Shown piece by piece: positions 47,465 to 60,837 of a stretch of DNA of 64,000 bases. This DNA comes from Acanthosepion esculentum (Eukaryota > Mollusca > Cephalopoda > Sepiida > Sepiidae): assembly GCA_964036315.1 (NCBI GenBank), contig OZ038509.1, positions 30,979,504-31,043,503 of the forward strand, written 5' to 3'. Within the stretch, counting starts at the first letter, position 1. Each line of letters starts with the position of its first letter. The translations under genes and the position numbers were made by a program. A model generated the notes under the pieces. That model was not told where the DNA came from. It ran no database searches and was given only the letters and a program-made list of their open reading frames with translations.

Positions 47465-50400
47465 CTGAAAATACAAAATATAGTTCATTTTTGTTCCATG
47501 TGTCCAAACCTGTAGATATTTTTGATGAATGCTCTTATATTTGCTACAAATATATACAAATACAGATATGAATGAACTGAGAAAGAGATTCATTACAGAT
47601 ATTACAGATTTCCCAAATATAAATATATATGACCTATCTGGAAATCTTTTACTTTATAAAATTTCAGACATTGGTTTTTAAATGTCATGATTTAAATTTC
47701 TATCTTTTGCCTGAATCTAAATTCCATTAACTGATGCCAAAAATTGTAACCAGTCACTGGAATTTGAATTAAGCAACCAAATATATTTTCATATAATCTC
47801 TTAAATCTTGCATTTTATATAACAGGATTATAACCCTGGTTCAATGTTTTAATGTATGAGATTGTCTGATGATGAGTTGAAACAGGAAATAAGTAAGATT
47901 AAATGGTTAAAAATAATTAATTAAGCAACTAGGAGAATAGGGAAAGAAAGATAAACTCGAAATAATAATTAGAAGCCATGAGTTTGGAGAAGGTTCTAGG
48001 AAAATTTGAACCTGAAATAAACCAAGTAAAATTCATTAAGATTTAGTAAGACTAGATCTTCCCCAACCTCCTCAGTTAGCTCCAGGGCAGTATGACAAAG
48101 ACTGATAGTCTTCTAAAATTTCCAAAATTCTGAAGGAGAATTCTGTGTAAACTACTATTATTCTTTCAAATTGTTAACAATTCAGACCAAGAGGTTTCAC
48201 TCAACCACATTCCAAAAAAGGCCATCTGTTACTAAATAAAAGAAGGTAGTAGATATCTTATTGAAAAATATGGAATAAAATCAATGCCAGAGGAATGCAA
48301 ACCTCCTTATATAAATGTGACAGGTGAAAGATGGACAGGACCAGATAGAGAGAAGAAGACAAGATTGGTGATGTCCGTTTATAAACCATTCTCACTGCTG
48401 TTGTTTCTGCCACTAAGGAACCTACAGACACAAGAAAAGAATCCAATTACCTCCCAGCTTGCTGACATTGACATGCAATGTCCATGAAGATTAAAAACAC
48501 CAAGTGACAACAAGAATTCTACATTCTTGGTAGTGCTAGAACAGGACTAACACAACCAGAGCAGAGACAGGGTTATATAATATTACACTGATATTTCCTA
48601 ATCGTTATACACATACACTTGATTACAGATCAACTACTCATTTTTATCAAGTGGCCTATTTATGTGATGGCATCTGTTAATATTTACCTCAAGAGGAGGA
48701 TTTCATTCATCACACTCAAAAGAAAAAGCAAGGGTATTCACTGGTATCTGCAATATTTACTTTTTTACCAGCTCAAAAGTAAAAACAAGTAATGTTAGTG
48801 GCAAAGTGACATACTAAAAACTAAACCAAACTTGTATAAAAGTTAATTTTATCATTATGTCATTAATAAGATTGGAGGGAAATCTAATATACAAATGATT
48901 TATGTGCATTACATAAAACTCAATATATTTACGTTTAAAAACTTGCTAACATGTTAAAAGAATGTAACACAGTAATGTAATTTGTATTAAAAAATCGGTA
49001 AAGGTAGAAAACACTTAGACTGTAAAAATCTGCAGAAAATCTCAATATATAATAGAAATTCCAATATTTATAAATGATGAAAATTAATATAAAGAGCTTT
49101 CATGAAATTGATTTTCCATTTAAGACCCGCCCCCATTTAATTAATTTGATGATACCTCTACATTATAAACTTAGGCCTCAATTTTTATACATTTTAAAAA
49201 TAATTCACAGGAGAAATAAATTGTTTATCTTTTTAAACAAACTTTTCACATGAGCTAAAAATTAAAATATTACCTTTTTTGTCAGCTTTTTATTTACTAT
49301 ACTATTCTTTAAAATATTGACACAAATTTTAGGATTTTTATCTAATATTTTGATTAAATTCATGGTTTATTTTTTCAATATCATGTCATTAAAAAGTATT
49401 AATGTTGAATAATTAATATATGATGAAATGAATTCACCATATTTTTCATATATGTTTTTTTTATCTATTCATTAGAAGCTTCCCAGATAGAGATGCTAAA
49501 ATGCATTAATATAGTTAATTCTCCCCTTTTTATAAATTGAAAAAGTCATTCACATTGACTATTTGACTGGTTCTTACTCTGCTGTGGAAAGACAATTCTT
49601 TGTATTGCCTTCAAATATTGAAATTATTTTTTTTAAATTACTATTATTCATTAAGCAAAGTTTTAAATTTCAAATAAGTTTTTTAAAAATTGGAGATTAT
49701 AAATGCTCTTACCATTAGAATAAAATTTTATTGGTTAAGTTAATAGTAGAAGCAGTTTTTCTTTTTTCTTTTTTTTTTTGATTGCTAAATTTATTTTTGA
49801 TGGCATACATATTTAATATGATTGAGTGAAAATGCCTATTTTCCTGTTCATATCCATAAAAGCCTATTTTTATGATGATACATGTAGTGCTTCAAAGAAA
49901 TAAAATTGATCCCTGAAACAAAGCTCCAAAACAACATAGCAGTTTTGGAAAACTAATTGGTGATAGAATTCAGTCATTTATAGCTACAATTATAATTTTA
50001 TATAGAATAGCACCTAAATTTGGTGCTTCTCATAATTTGATCAATCTTATTTGATTGCAGTGCAAGGGATAAAAAAATCATACCGAAGAAAATAGTTGAA
50101 CTTGAACTTATATAATCATTTTTTATGACAAATTCATTTTTGTTTCAAATATTTAACAGACCTTAAATGCTATTCAATACAAAATCATCATTGTAGATAC
50201 AGGTTACGGTGAACTAACTATAATTATGGAATAGCAAACATATAATTTAGTGGCAAGAAAGTAAATTAACTTGAGAGTTATTTTGAAAAATGTTCTTACC
50301 AAAAAAGCAATTCCTGAAAATATCCCACAAAAATAAGTTAATTTAGTCAAAAACTGAATTGCAGTAACTCAGTCACTTAAAGTATTTTGTCTATAATTAT

Positions 50401-53400
50401 AAATATAGTATAGTGGATACCTGAAGATGGCTAAAGTTACTTACACTTTAGTTATCTTCAACTGTCCATTATTTTAATAGAGAATATCTAGTATATGCCT
50501 ATTTTTGCCTATGTCATTATTTCTTGTTTGCTCCTGCTGAACCAGGTTATATAGATTTCACTCCATGTTCAATTAAATATTGCATTGATAATTTTTCATA
50601 AGTATGATTTATTCATTTAAAAAAACAAAATGAGGTTTCATTTGCAGCAATTTTTTTCTCTCTGTATATATATTTACAAACAGTACAATTTACAAGTGTA
50701 TCTTAGACTCAGGCATCACAAGTAAAATGAAAAATCTGAAGAAATGCTTGCTTTATAATACATGATAACTGAATGAACAAAGCATTTCAAAAGTTTAAAA
50801 TACAGATATTTATATTCTTTTTTCCCTCAAAATCATAGTAGGTAATGATATTACTTTAAAAAATACTATTATATACATTGATCTTAGCCAAAGATAAAAC
50901 ATATCTGCTTTTATCAATCTTAATCTATCCTAACAATAAATAAGATCAAAAGCCAAACAACACACTGTTGGGTTCATGACAAAATCTACATGTTGTTAAA
51001 AACAGTTGAAAAATAGCAAAACAGATTATTATTATTATTATTACTATTTATATTATTTAGAGAATAAAAATAACAATAATAAAATAGAGTTTTATGGAGA
51101 TTCAGAAAATAAAAAAACAAGTGTATATAAATTTATAAGGGGATAAAATAAAATTACTCAGCAAACCTCAACCAAAGTAATATAGTCAACTGGATCCAGA
51201 TTTTAAAACTCCATTGAAAAATGTCCAAAATTAAAACCTATATGTTTCATAATAAACAAATTTTCTCAGTTGGCAATTTCATGATGAAATCTAATACCTA
51301 GATAATATTTTTAGCAGCACTTACTGCCCTACTTAATACTGAATGGAGGAAAAAAACAAAACAATACTATAACAAAATGGCCAAGTTCCAATTTTTATTT
51401 TATTTTTCTTATGTGCACCAAAATATATTACTGCACCATGGTTTTTTAATAAACCTTTCAAGCTACAAACTCTCCATTATTGAGAAGAATACATTTTGAT
51501 CAGAGTTAAATTTAATAGATAAAATTAACTTTCTAGTCACCTTATATGATTAAAAATCAAGAATATAGAAAGAAATAAAAGTTCATTTTTATTAAAATCA
51601 AAACAAATGCATATTTTCTTACAAAAAAGCAAATTTACCAATAAAACAATTTACTAGATAAAACAATTCTATTACACTGTTAAAACACATACAAAGAGCA
51701 ATCCTAAAACGAGTACACAGTTGGTGAAATTTTCATTATTGCCTCAAGATTGTATCATAGAAAAATCTTTGAAAATGATCTTTTTCTTTTCTTAATACAC
51801 TTTAAAAATTCAAATTACATAAAAATGTACATTTTGTAATTTTTATAAACTGATTTGTTATGAGATTTGCTGAAGGTCATCATCTTTGTTTTTAATAATA
51901 AAAAATATTACTCTCATTGTCCATTAAATATAAAAATAACTAAGATATTAATTTAAATACTACATTTTGCAGTTTTCTCTCTGTATCAGTTTTTATTGTT
52001 ATTACAATTCTGCTATCAGTTTTTACAGGGAACAAGAAGATTATAAAAATTTCATATAATTTTTTTTAAATTATTAGTTCAGATCATATGATAGATTTTA
52101 AAAAATTATCAATGTCTATAATAATAAATATTCATGCTTTTAAATGATATTAAATATTAAAATATATTATTAGAATGTAAACAAAGATGTTTTAAGAAAG
52201 GAAAAAACAATATTTACATGAGGTTAAATACATTTCTCATTGAAAGAAAAATTTGATTAACTTAGATTTACTGTTTACTTTTATTCCATAGTCTATAAAC
52301 AAAAAAGAAACAAAGAACTTACCTAAAAACCTTCATATAAATTTATGAAACCAAGAGTAAAGAATGGGATTGTAACAAATAAAAAGGTACATGTTGTAAG
52401 TATCATAAGTTGCCCAGAACGAGTGGGTCATGCACACTCCACAAGTATTGCTTAGTCTAGTCAAAAAGCAGTTACATGGATAATAAATGCAAAGATAGTA
52501 AACAACTTTACACAAAGAGGTCAATCATTCTTAGATTAAAAGACATGACTTTTGTTTGGTTTATACCATTACTTATATCAATCAGCAAAAAACTTGTTGG
52601 CCTTATCATTTCTGATCAAAGTCCAAGATTATATTAACCAAATGAAATAAGTATTTTTGAATTGTCACTGCAACACAAACTAACATGTTGAGCATAAAAA
52701 TAAGGTTCAATTTGAATTAATCTAATAAATTCAAACTTAAGATAATTAATTTCAAATAACATAAGAAAAAGAAAATTTATTTTAAACTAAAACCAACAAC
52801 CTTTTATTCAAATGATCAATCTGATAATCATAAAGTCACCTATATTTTAGAATTTAGCATGTGCAAGCAAATATTGGCTGTATGTGCACCTGAATGCAAA
52901 ACAAGTATCAACCTTATAGAATATGAAAAATTGCTATAACAATGCTAATTTAGGTTACCTATTCATTTTACAGATAATTATATCTTATATATAAAGTACA
53001 GTGTATGTGTATGTGTGTGTCCAAACAACTCCTCCACTCCCACTTATCCAATTTCAATGATTTATAGCTCATTCAAAAGCCCTAAAAAAGTTAGGGAATA
53101 ATTTTCGTTGATTCAAGGTTGCCAGATTATGCGAGGTTAAAAATATATATTAATATATTATACTAGCTATTATCATTGCTTTCAAAAATGATTTCCAACA
53201 GTTTGCCAAATTCCCATGACTGCAGTTTTTATTGTAATAGAATAAATTCAATGTGAGAGCATTGGCAATAGTGCATTGATTCTAATGGTGTTTAAAGCTG
53301 AGCCAAGTTACAATTTAATCAAAAATTATCCAATAAGCCATTGCATATTACATCACTACACTGACAACCAATTTTATTTTACATTTGGTATATCTAATTT

Positions 53401-55321
53401 TAATTTGTATATAGAGTTACATGTATAATTCTACATTTGTCACCTTATAATTTTTTTTAGACTTAAATAAGTAAATTTTAAATTTTACATTGGCTTTTGC
53501 AAGTGAAAATCTTACTTTCAATTGATTTTGTTTTCTCTTTGTTGTTTTCTCATCTGTATTTGATATTCACTTTTTACTGATTTTACAATCAAAAATTAAA
53601 TTTTATGCTTCATTTCATATTAGATAATTGTACTGACTTGCTTTTCCCACTCTTTACTTTATAGTCAAGAATTAATTTTGTTTTTCTATGAAAACAAGAT
53701 TCAGTTTATATCAGATAAAATACTAAAAAATGAGCTCTCCAGATGACATTCATTATCTCTCAATGAAACTAACAGATCTCAATTTGCTTTTCTCCAACAT
53801 CATTATAAAACTTTTCATGATCTAATTAAATACAAACTAAGAATAAAGTAGAATATTTTTAATCTTACAAATTATAAAACCATAAAAATATAAATACAGA
53901 ATTGCTGAAATGTCAGATGAAAACTGACCTAAATTTAACAAAAACAATGTTTATTTTGCATGACTACTTTTAACATAGTAATAAATATCAAATAGAAGAA
54001 AGAATAATTAGAGACTGATTTGTAATATTTCACTTTATAATACAAAATTAAAAATTTCCCTTTTAAATTAAAATAAAACAACCATTTCAGTTTAATGCAC
54101 AAACATGTAAAACATCAAATTTCATCAACATTAAACTGATTTTATAGTTCCTAAATTGCAAATTTAGACCTTTTTCGTAAATTTTTATATGCATTACTTT
54201 GGAATTTAAAAAAAAGGTGAGTGACTTGTTTTAGTCAATGATTTTAGTAGAATAATAGAAGAGTTAAAAATGTAGATTCTGAATAATTTGTGCCACTATT
54301 TTTTGTTAATATTTCATTTATTGCCTTCATCTCAATATGTGAGAGATAAGTGTACCCCTCCCCAAACATATTATATCACTATGAGTATGAATATAAGTAT
54401 CAAATTTATATAAAGGTGCATATATTTTATACTTATTGTTTTAATATTATAGTTTACTTAAAAAGATTACCTTGCTAGAAATGTAGATGGAAGAATTACA
54501 GATTTCTGGAAAAGTTAAGTAAATAAGGGGCAGCGATGAAGCCAGCAGGACTGCTGAATAAGGTGCTGGGCATTTAGGGAAACATTTTATCATTCAATAC
54601 TCAATAACCACAACCAAATATCAGGTGTGAACATGCAAATACATAAATAATAAATAATAATACACAAATAAAACATAAGTATGAGGACATAATTCAAGAG
54701 GAATGGAAAATTTTGACTATAAAATTGACAATCATATCCCATACAACACTGGAATAGTGGGAACATTGCCAAAACAACTCACAAAAAACAAAGTAAATTG
54801 TAATAGTGTAAACCAGTAGTCAGGATTTAATGCAAGCATCACTGACAAACAGAATATTGCAGTAAATATGTAAAAAAGCAAAATCTATACATGTTACCTA
54901 TCCATTTTAATCATAATCATGATTATAGTAGAAGTAATTTTTAGTAGAACAGCTTGATCTATTCTTGATTGCATTTACTATAACTCATTTGAAAAGACTC
55001 TAGTAACTGCAGGTAACTAACAATGCGTATAAGATTACTAGCTTAAAATAGATTCTGACAGTGATGGCAACATTTCAACATCACCAATGTTCTCCTAATA
55101 TATTTCAAAATATTTCTTACGGCTGAGTTCTGTTTAATCATATTATGTAACTGTTACACCCTAAAGATATTTTGCAACTTTACATCTAGTCAAAGAAAAA
55201 TCACAAATTCCTGAAAAATAAAACATATCTTGCCATGAAAGAAGTTTCTAATAAAAATGATATATAGGACTTTCATTGAAAGTTTGTTTATAGTTTGTTC
55301 AAACCCATTTTACCTGTTTTT

Positions 55322-55343
55322 TTATATATATATATATATATAT

Positions 55344-55402
<59 letters not shown>
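55322..55402. repeat. (TA)n microsatellite at the 5' side of an RTE-like LINE
   Basis: A nearly pure TA tract of about 80 bp, with CATATATACATA interruptions near 55345. The LINE sequence starts directly after it. Confidence 0.95.
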
Positions 55403-55412
<10 letters not shown>

Positions 55413-55442
55413 TGCACTTAGCATAAATAAATATCCAAGTGG

Positions 55443-55646
55443 ATGCATCCTCGTTCGAAAGACTGGCATCTGATCGACTATGTCATCACCAAAAGATGGG
55501 ACATAAAAGATTTTAAGATAACACGTTCATCCCACACAACATGCTATCTGTCAGATCATGCTCTACTTCGAAGTAAAGCTACACTGCATCTGCAAAAGGG
55601 AAGGATTATAAAATCTACAGTGCCCAAGCACATTAATGCCTCTTAA
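55443..55646 (+). pseudogene. Endonuclease C-terminal fragment of the RTE-like LINE
   Basis: This frame reads WHLIDYVITKRWDIKDF and then YLSDHALLRSK. DYV and SDH are the conserved C-terminal motifs of apurinic-type LINE endonucleases, the SDH His being catalytic. The frame ends in a stop after KHINAS. The N-terminal catalytic residues are missing because of 5' truncation. Confidence 0.75.
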
Positions 55647-55949
55647 ATCGACTGAAATGAAAATTGAGCTGACAGACTTGATGCTGCACTTGATTCTGTA
55701 AACATTACCAATGATATCGAATCACCTTGGAAGACTCTGCGTGATGCAACATATTCTACATCCTTGGAGGTTCTCGGCCTACCACATTGTAAACATCAAA
55801 ACTGGTCTGATGACAATAATACAGAAGTTCAGCAGCTTATAGATCAATTGCACTCTTCTCATAAAGCATGGATTGAGGACAAGAACTCGTCTGATAATAA
55901 GATCGCTTACAAGAAGTACAAAAGTCAGGTTCAATGAGCTCTCAGAGCC

Positions 55950-57881
55950 ATGAAAGAGTGTTGGTGGTCTGAAAAGGCCACTGAACTCCAAGAAGCTTCA
56001 GATAGAAAGGATCTAAAGGCTTTCTATGCTGGCCTCAAGAGCATTTTCGGTCCTCAGAAAAGTGGTGTTGCTCCAATCTCCACAGCAGATGGTGAAACTC
56101 TCCTGACAGATAAGTCAGACATTTTAGATCACTGGAAAGAGCATTTCAAATCTGTGTTAAACACCACCTCAGTTACTGATGCGGAAGCCATCACATCAAT
56201 TGAGCAAAATCTAGAAATTCCGAAGTTGTCTTTTGAACCTACCTATCAAGAGGTAAGTGACTCCATCAAGCGGATCCTATTCCATCTGAAGTGTATGAGC
56301 ATGGTGGCCAAAAGTTGTTAGAAAAGTTACATCTCCTTTTCATGGAGATATGGAGGTGTGTCTATGATAATTATCAGGGGATATCACTACTTTCAATTGC
56401 AGGCAAAATCCTAGCTAGACTGATTCTAAACCGAATGATTATACACCTTGTTGATGACATCTATCCTGAATCAGTGTGGTTTTTGGTCAAGTTGTGGCAC
56501 CTTAGACATGATATTTTCTCTCGTCAAGTTGCAGAGAAGGTTCGCGAGAAAAACCAAGAGTTGTACATGGTGTTTGTGGATTTGACAAAGGCCTTTGACA
56601 CTCTGAATCAAGAGGCTCTTTGGCAAGTCTTGAGAAAACTCGACATCCCTGGAAACATGCTTACGGTCATCACCTCCTTTCATGAATGTCTGATGGTATG
56701 ATGTCAGAATCCTTTGATGTCACAAATGGCACCAAGCAAGGTTGTGTCATGGCCCCTGTCCTTTTTGCCCTTTTCTTCTCGGTGATGCTGAAATATGCAT
56801 TTGCAGACACGGAGAGTGGCGTCAAGTTTCAGTTTCAAACAACTGGTGGTCTCTTCAATCATCAGAGCTTCAAAGCCAAGACCCACCTTCGTACACAAAT
56901 TATTCGTGATTTGCTGATGATGCTGCTCTTGTAGTGACATCCTTTGAGGAGGCTCAACATCTAATAAATCATTTCTCTGCTGCATGTAAAGCCTTTGGTC
57001 TTACACTTAGCATAAAGAAAACTGAAGTAGTGCACCAACCTTGTCCTACTCCGAAGCAATTCTGTGGTAAGAAACAAAAACCACCAGTCTACAAATTTCC
57101 AGAGAGACCATTGAAAGTAGAAGACAAAGCCCTGAACTATGTAAAGTCTTTCACCTATCTTGGTAGCAAAGTCAACTACAGTGGAACTTCAGATGATGAA
57201 ATCATGGATCGGATTGCTAAGGTTACCAGTGCTTTTGGCAAACTTCGCCATTGCTTGTGGAATGAGTGGGGTATTCGACTGGATATGAAAATTCAGGTTT
57301 ACAGAGCTGTTGTACTTACCATCCTTTTGTACGACTCAGAGTCATGGTATCATATATGCCAGCTGGATGTTTTCCATAAAAGCTGTCTGTGTGCAATCTG
57401 TGGAGTTAACCTTCAAGATAGGACATCTAACATAGACCTGTTTAACAGGTGTAATATTGGAGGAATCAAGACTTTTCTCATACAGTCTCAGTTACATGTC
57501 TTGAGAATGTCTGATGACAGGATATCCAAGATCCTAATGTACAGCCAGTTAGATCAGGGCTACAGGAATGTAGGATGCCCATGGCTAAGATACAAAGACA
57601 AGCTGAAAAGCAACTTGTCAGCAGTCAATATACCACATAATACCATTGAGTGCTTAGCCTTAGAGCAGGTAGAATGGAGATAAATGTATTTTAGTGGACT
57701 CAGCAGTTTTCAATCTGCTTGTCGGAATCATCTTCAAGAAGCGATAGCAAGATCTAAAAGGTCAGCCAATCTAACAGTGATCTCATCTCACAATCCTCAC
57801 CCTTGCTCCATATGTGGCCTCCTTTGTAAATCACTAGCGGGTCTTATGTGCCACTTAAGATTATCACACAAAATTTTGTAA
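55950..57881 (+). pseudogene. Reverse transcriptase and C-terminal zinc finger of the RTE-like LINE
   Basis: The frames 55950-56321, 56291-56701, 56686-56934, 56934-57683 and 57684-57881 are consecutive parts of one ancestral ORF2. Between 56280 and 56345 the segment before the DNYQGISLL block shows a deletion of the expected PAE region. The palm Asp pair lies in AFADD-like sequence interrupted by a frame change at about 56913. The longest frame (249 codons) covers the thumb and connection. The last frame carries a C-x2-C...H-x4-H finger. Confidence 0.78.
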
Positions 57882-57938
57882 CTGAACCAATTAAGCTATC
57901 AGATCCTCATACGTTGAAATCGACGAGAAAGAGTCCAT

Positions 57939-57943
<5 letters not shown>

Positions 57944-57983
<40 letters not shown>
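57944..57983. repeat. (TA)n microsatellite at the 3' side of the RTE-like LINE
   Basis: A TA tract of about 40 bp begins right after the last LINE bases (GAGTCCATTAT). RTE-clade elements often end in short repeats, so the tract may be the element's own tail. Confidence 0.95.
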
Positions 57984-57990
<7 letters not shown>

Positions 57991-59050
57991 TCTCTAAGAA
58001 ACCGGATGTCACTCAATACAAAACATGAACACAAATTTTGTGCAGGTGTTATTGGGATAATAAAAATAGCAACATTTAAATTTAGTCTAAGTGGTAAAAT
58101 TCAATGTTAGTCCATCCTATAATGAAATTTTCTCAGAAAAGTAAAACCAGAAAAACGAGTATTGAATAATATTACTTAATCATATCCACAGTTGTAGGAG
58201 TTATTTAATAGATTTTCAGATATTTGAGAATGAAGAAAATATGCTTCCTTGCTCACTTTGAAATCAGTGTGTAGGGATTGGTTAGGCAAAGGAAAAATTC
58301 CACTCAAACCTTAGCTGAATTAATATAGTACAAAAATAAACAAGAGGACTCCATTTTGTGCATGCAATATGACATTTATATATAAATATGAAAGAGTCAT
58401 AGTAAGAAATATTAAAATCCAAGTTGCCCACATTGCCAAATAAATTAACACAAACTGGGAATAATAAATAAAGAGAAATACGAAATTAAGAAAAAGCCTG
58501 AGAAAATGTTATTGAGGAGAAAGGATAATCAAAGAACAGGATTCAAAAAGGCAGATGACAATTGACATTGGATTTAAATTTTTGAAGAACATAACTGACA
58601 AGACAACAAAAAGCCAAAAAAAATTCATTAGGTGAGAAGCACAAGAGAAGAAACTCTTAGACTAAAAGTTTATGGTTACATCTAGCAACATAAACAATAA
58701 AATGATGATTTTAATATCATGGTGTTTCACCAAAGATGTGGAACTATTATCTCTTGCTGCAAGAGATGAGGACAGGGACATTCAGTTTACCTGCTAGTCT
58801 GGAATCAAGTCTGCTGGATTATTTTTTCTGCTAATGTTGTCATATGACACTTTATAAGTAAGGGCAGATAATTATTTCTGTATCCTACAGGTACTGTCGC
58901 TCCATGAAGCAGGTTCTAGAAAATGTCACTTAAAACAGAATAATGTTGTCTTCCAGTCATTTGATTTTATGCAAAATAAGGTAAGTTCATCTTCCATATC
59001 ACACTACACCTCCCAGAAACAATGCCCTTCGTTGATCTTTAACTTCTAAC
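57984..59050. other. AT-rich intronic DNA, nothing recognised
   Basis: No open frame over 60 codons and no repeat family is identified between the LINE tail and the GT microsatellite. Confidence 0.5.
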
Positions 59051-59059
59051 TATAGTAGG

Positions 59060-59061
<2 letters not shown>

Positions 59062-59110
<49 letters not shown>

Positions 59111-59118
59111 TGTGTGTG
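59062..59118. repeat. (GT)n microsatellite
   Basis: A GT tract of about 57 bp with one TA interruption at about 59103. Confidence 0.95.
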
Positions 59119-59429
59119 AATATATGTGTATCTGGTTCTTTTTATTGTGGATCTAGGTCTGAACTGGTCTTCCAGGTCAGATTCATGCATACTATCCTCC
59201 TACTGTGTTTACTTTCACCATCAGAAGCACTCATCCTTTCTTCCCTCTCAGGATCCTCCTCATTTCTTCTTCCATCTTGATTTCTTCATTGTCAATTCTA
59301 AGTCTCATTTGATCAGAATGAGCCAGTAAATTCTGTCCATTTGTTGTTATTACAGCTGTATTATGTCCCTTTTGCTTTTTTGGGACTTGATTCTCTGTCT
59401 TTTGTACCACATTTTTCATTTGTTGAATA

Positions 59430-60250
59430 GGACATTGTTATAGATCTAATTTGTCTTCCCATTAATGCAGAGGGACTTTGTACTCTACCTGCATATGGAA
59501 TGGTTCTATAACTCAGTAATATTCTCGGTAGTTAGCTATCTATGATGTCTCTGGATGGGGAAAATGCCTTCAACCCCATTTCACTGTCTACATCATTCTT
59601 TCTGCAATTCCATTTGATTGCAGTCATATGGTGGTGTTTTATAAAGGGGGTATCCAGTTTGTTTTAACCATAAAAACAAAGTTCCATCACAAAATTATGG
59701 CGCATTGTAAGAGACTAACATTTCTGGTACCCCATTTCTGGAAAATATTACTTGTAATATTTGCTTTGCCATGGCTGCCTTCTTATCCTGGACCCTAGCC
59801 ACTTTAGGCCACCCAGAGAATGAGTTGACCAAAATTAAAAATAGTCCTATGACTTTATCAGGCACATGATCCATATGAACAAGGGCTCATGACTTTCTTT
59901 AGGCCATGAATGTATCTTGGTTTGTTGAAAGTTTTTTTTTTTATTTCCATACACATTTTTCTATATCATGTGAATACCCAGGCCACCATGGTTCTAATTT
60001 TAAGTGTCTCTGTATTGCTGTTATTCTATAATAAAAATCATCATGTACACTTATTATGTCTTTTCTTAATCTCTCTGGTGGTATTAAAACATCTCCATTG
60101 CATATAAGACCCTTCTCTATTAACCTGTGCCTTATCTCTTTATTGGGTCTCTCTGCCCAAGAACAATCACTCCATTTGATTCTTTTTATTCTATATGCAA
60201 TTTTGCTTAATACCGGATCCTGTAAGGTTTCAAATGCAAGACATTTAGGA
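59430..60250 (-). pseudogene. Ty3/gypsy-type integrase remnant
   Basis: Read on the minus strand from about 60240 down, the protein goes from ICNGDVLIPPERLRKDII to LEPWWPGYSHDIEKCV (end of the zinc-binding domain), then VHMDHV (first catalytic Asp of the DDE core), LILVNSFSGWPKVARV, QVIFSRNGVPEMLV, and YKTPPY. These are gypsy-integrase landmarks in order. The second catalytic position reads Tyr instead of Asp (VSYNAP) and is followed by a stop, so the core is dead. It lies in the RUSC intron in the same orientation as the gene. LTRs and reverse transcriptase are not seen. Confidence 0.65.
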
Positions 60251-60289
60251 GTAAATGTATTACACCTAAATTAAGAAATTGATCAGATT

Positions 60290-60351
60290 CTGGGAAGTGG
60301 GTCTATCTTACTATAAATAACTGGGAAGTGGGTCTAACTTACTATAAATAA
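60290..60351. repeat. 31-bp tandem duplication
   Basis: Copies at 60290-60320 and 60321-60351 start CTGGGAAGTGGGTCTA and differ at one base. Confidence 0.95.
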
Positions 60352-60837
60352 CTTTTTTGTTCTTTTTTTAAATCACAAATAATAAATTAGAGTATTAAAC
60401 TGTTTTCTACACTTTTACAAATAGATAATCCCCAGTGAGGATCAAATTCACAAGCAAAACTATATTATTAACCAATTCTATAGAAGGTATAGAAGGTATT
60501 CTATAGAACGTAACAAAATTAATTTCTTATAAAATAAAATTTCTCACAAATGCCAAATAACTGTAATAAAAAAAAATTATTATATATTTTATAGGCTAGA
60601 GCAGATATAATTCAATAATACCAGACTGACTGCCAAATTTACAATAATTCATTAATATTATATCTTCTACATTGCAAATCATAAAAGATAAAATTTAAAT
60701 ATTAGTCTATATATTAGTTTAAAATAAAACTGTCTTCTCCAAGGCCAATAATAATATTTCATGTAAAGAAAGAAAATGATCATACCGGTCATTACCTTTT
60801 GTTAGTCATAAAATATGACATTACTTTATATCTAATG

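Larger units (their letters stand above)
55403..57943 (+). mobile_element. RTE-like LINE, 5'-truncated, near complete reverse transcriptase
   Basis: It starts in the endonuclease C-terminus (HPRSKDWHLIDYVITKRWD, then LSDHALL with the SDH catalytic motif). It continues through a linker with FYAGLKSIFGPQKSG and a complete but frame-broken reverse transcriptase: DNYQGISLLSIAGKILARLI, FVDLTKAFDTLN (catalytic Asp), NGTKQGCVMAPVLFALFFS, FADDAALV (catalytic DD, about 56916), and FTYLGSKVNYSG. It ends with a C-terminal zinc-finger-like CSICGLLCKSLAGLMCHLRL followed by SHK. At least five breaks are visible, including a one-base frame change just before the FADD box. TA tracts flank both ends. Confidence 0.82.

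Noticed and set aside
48258..48487. Overlapping short frames on both strands near 48.3 kb
   Set aside because: They have somewhat higher GC but no domain, no splice context matching the RUSC phases and no repeat signature.
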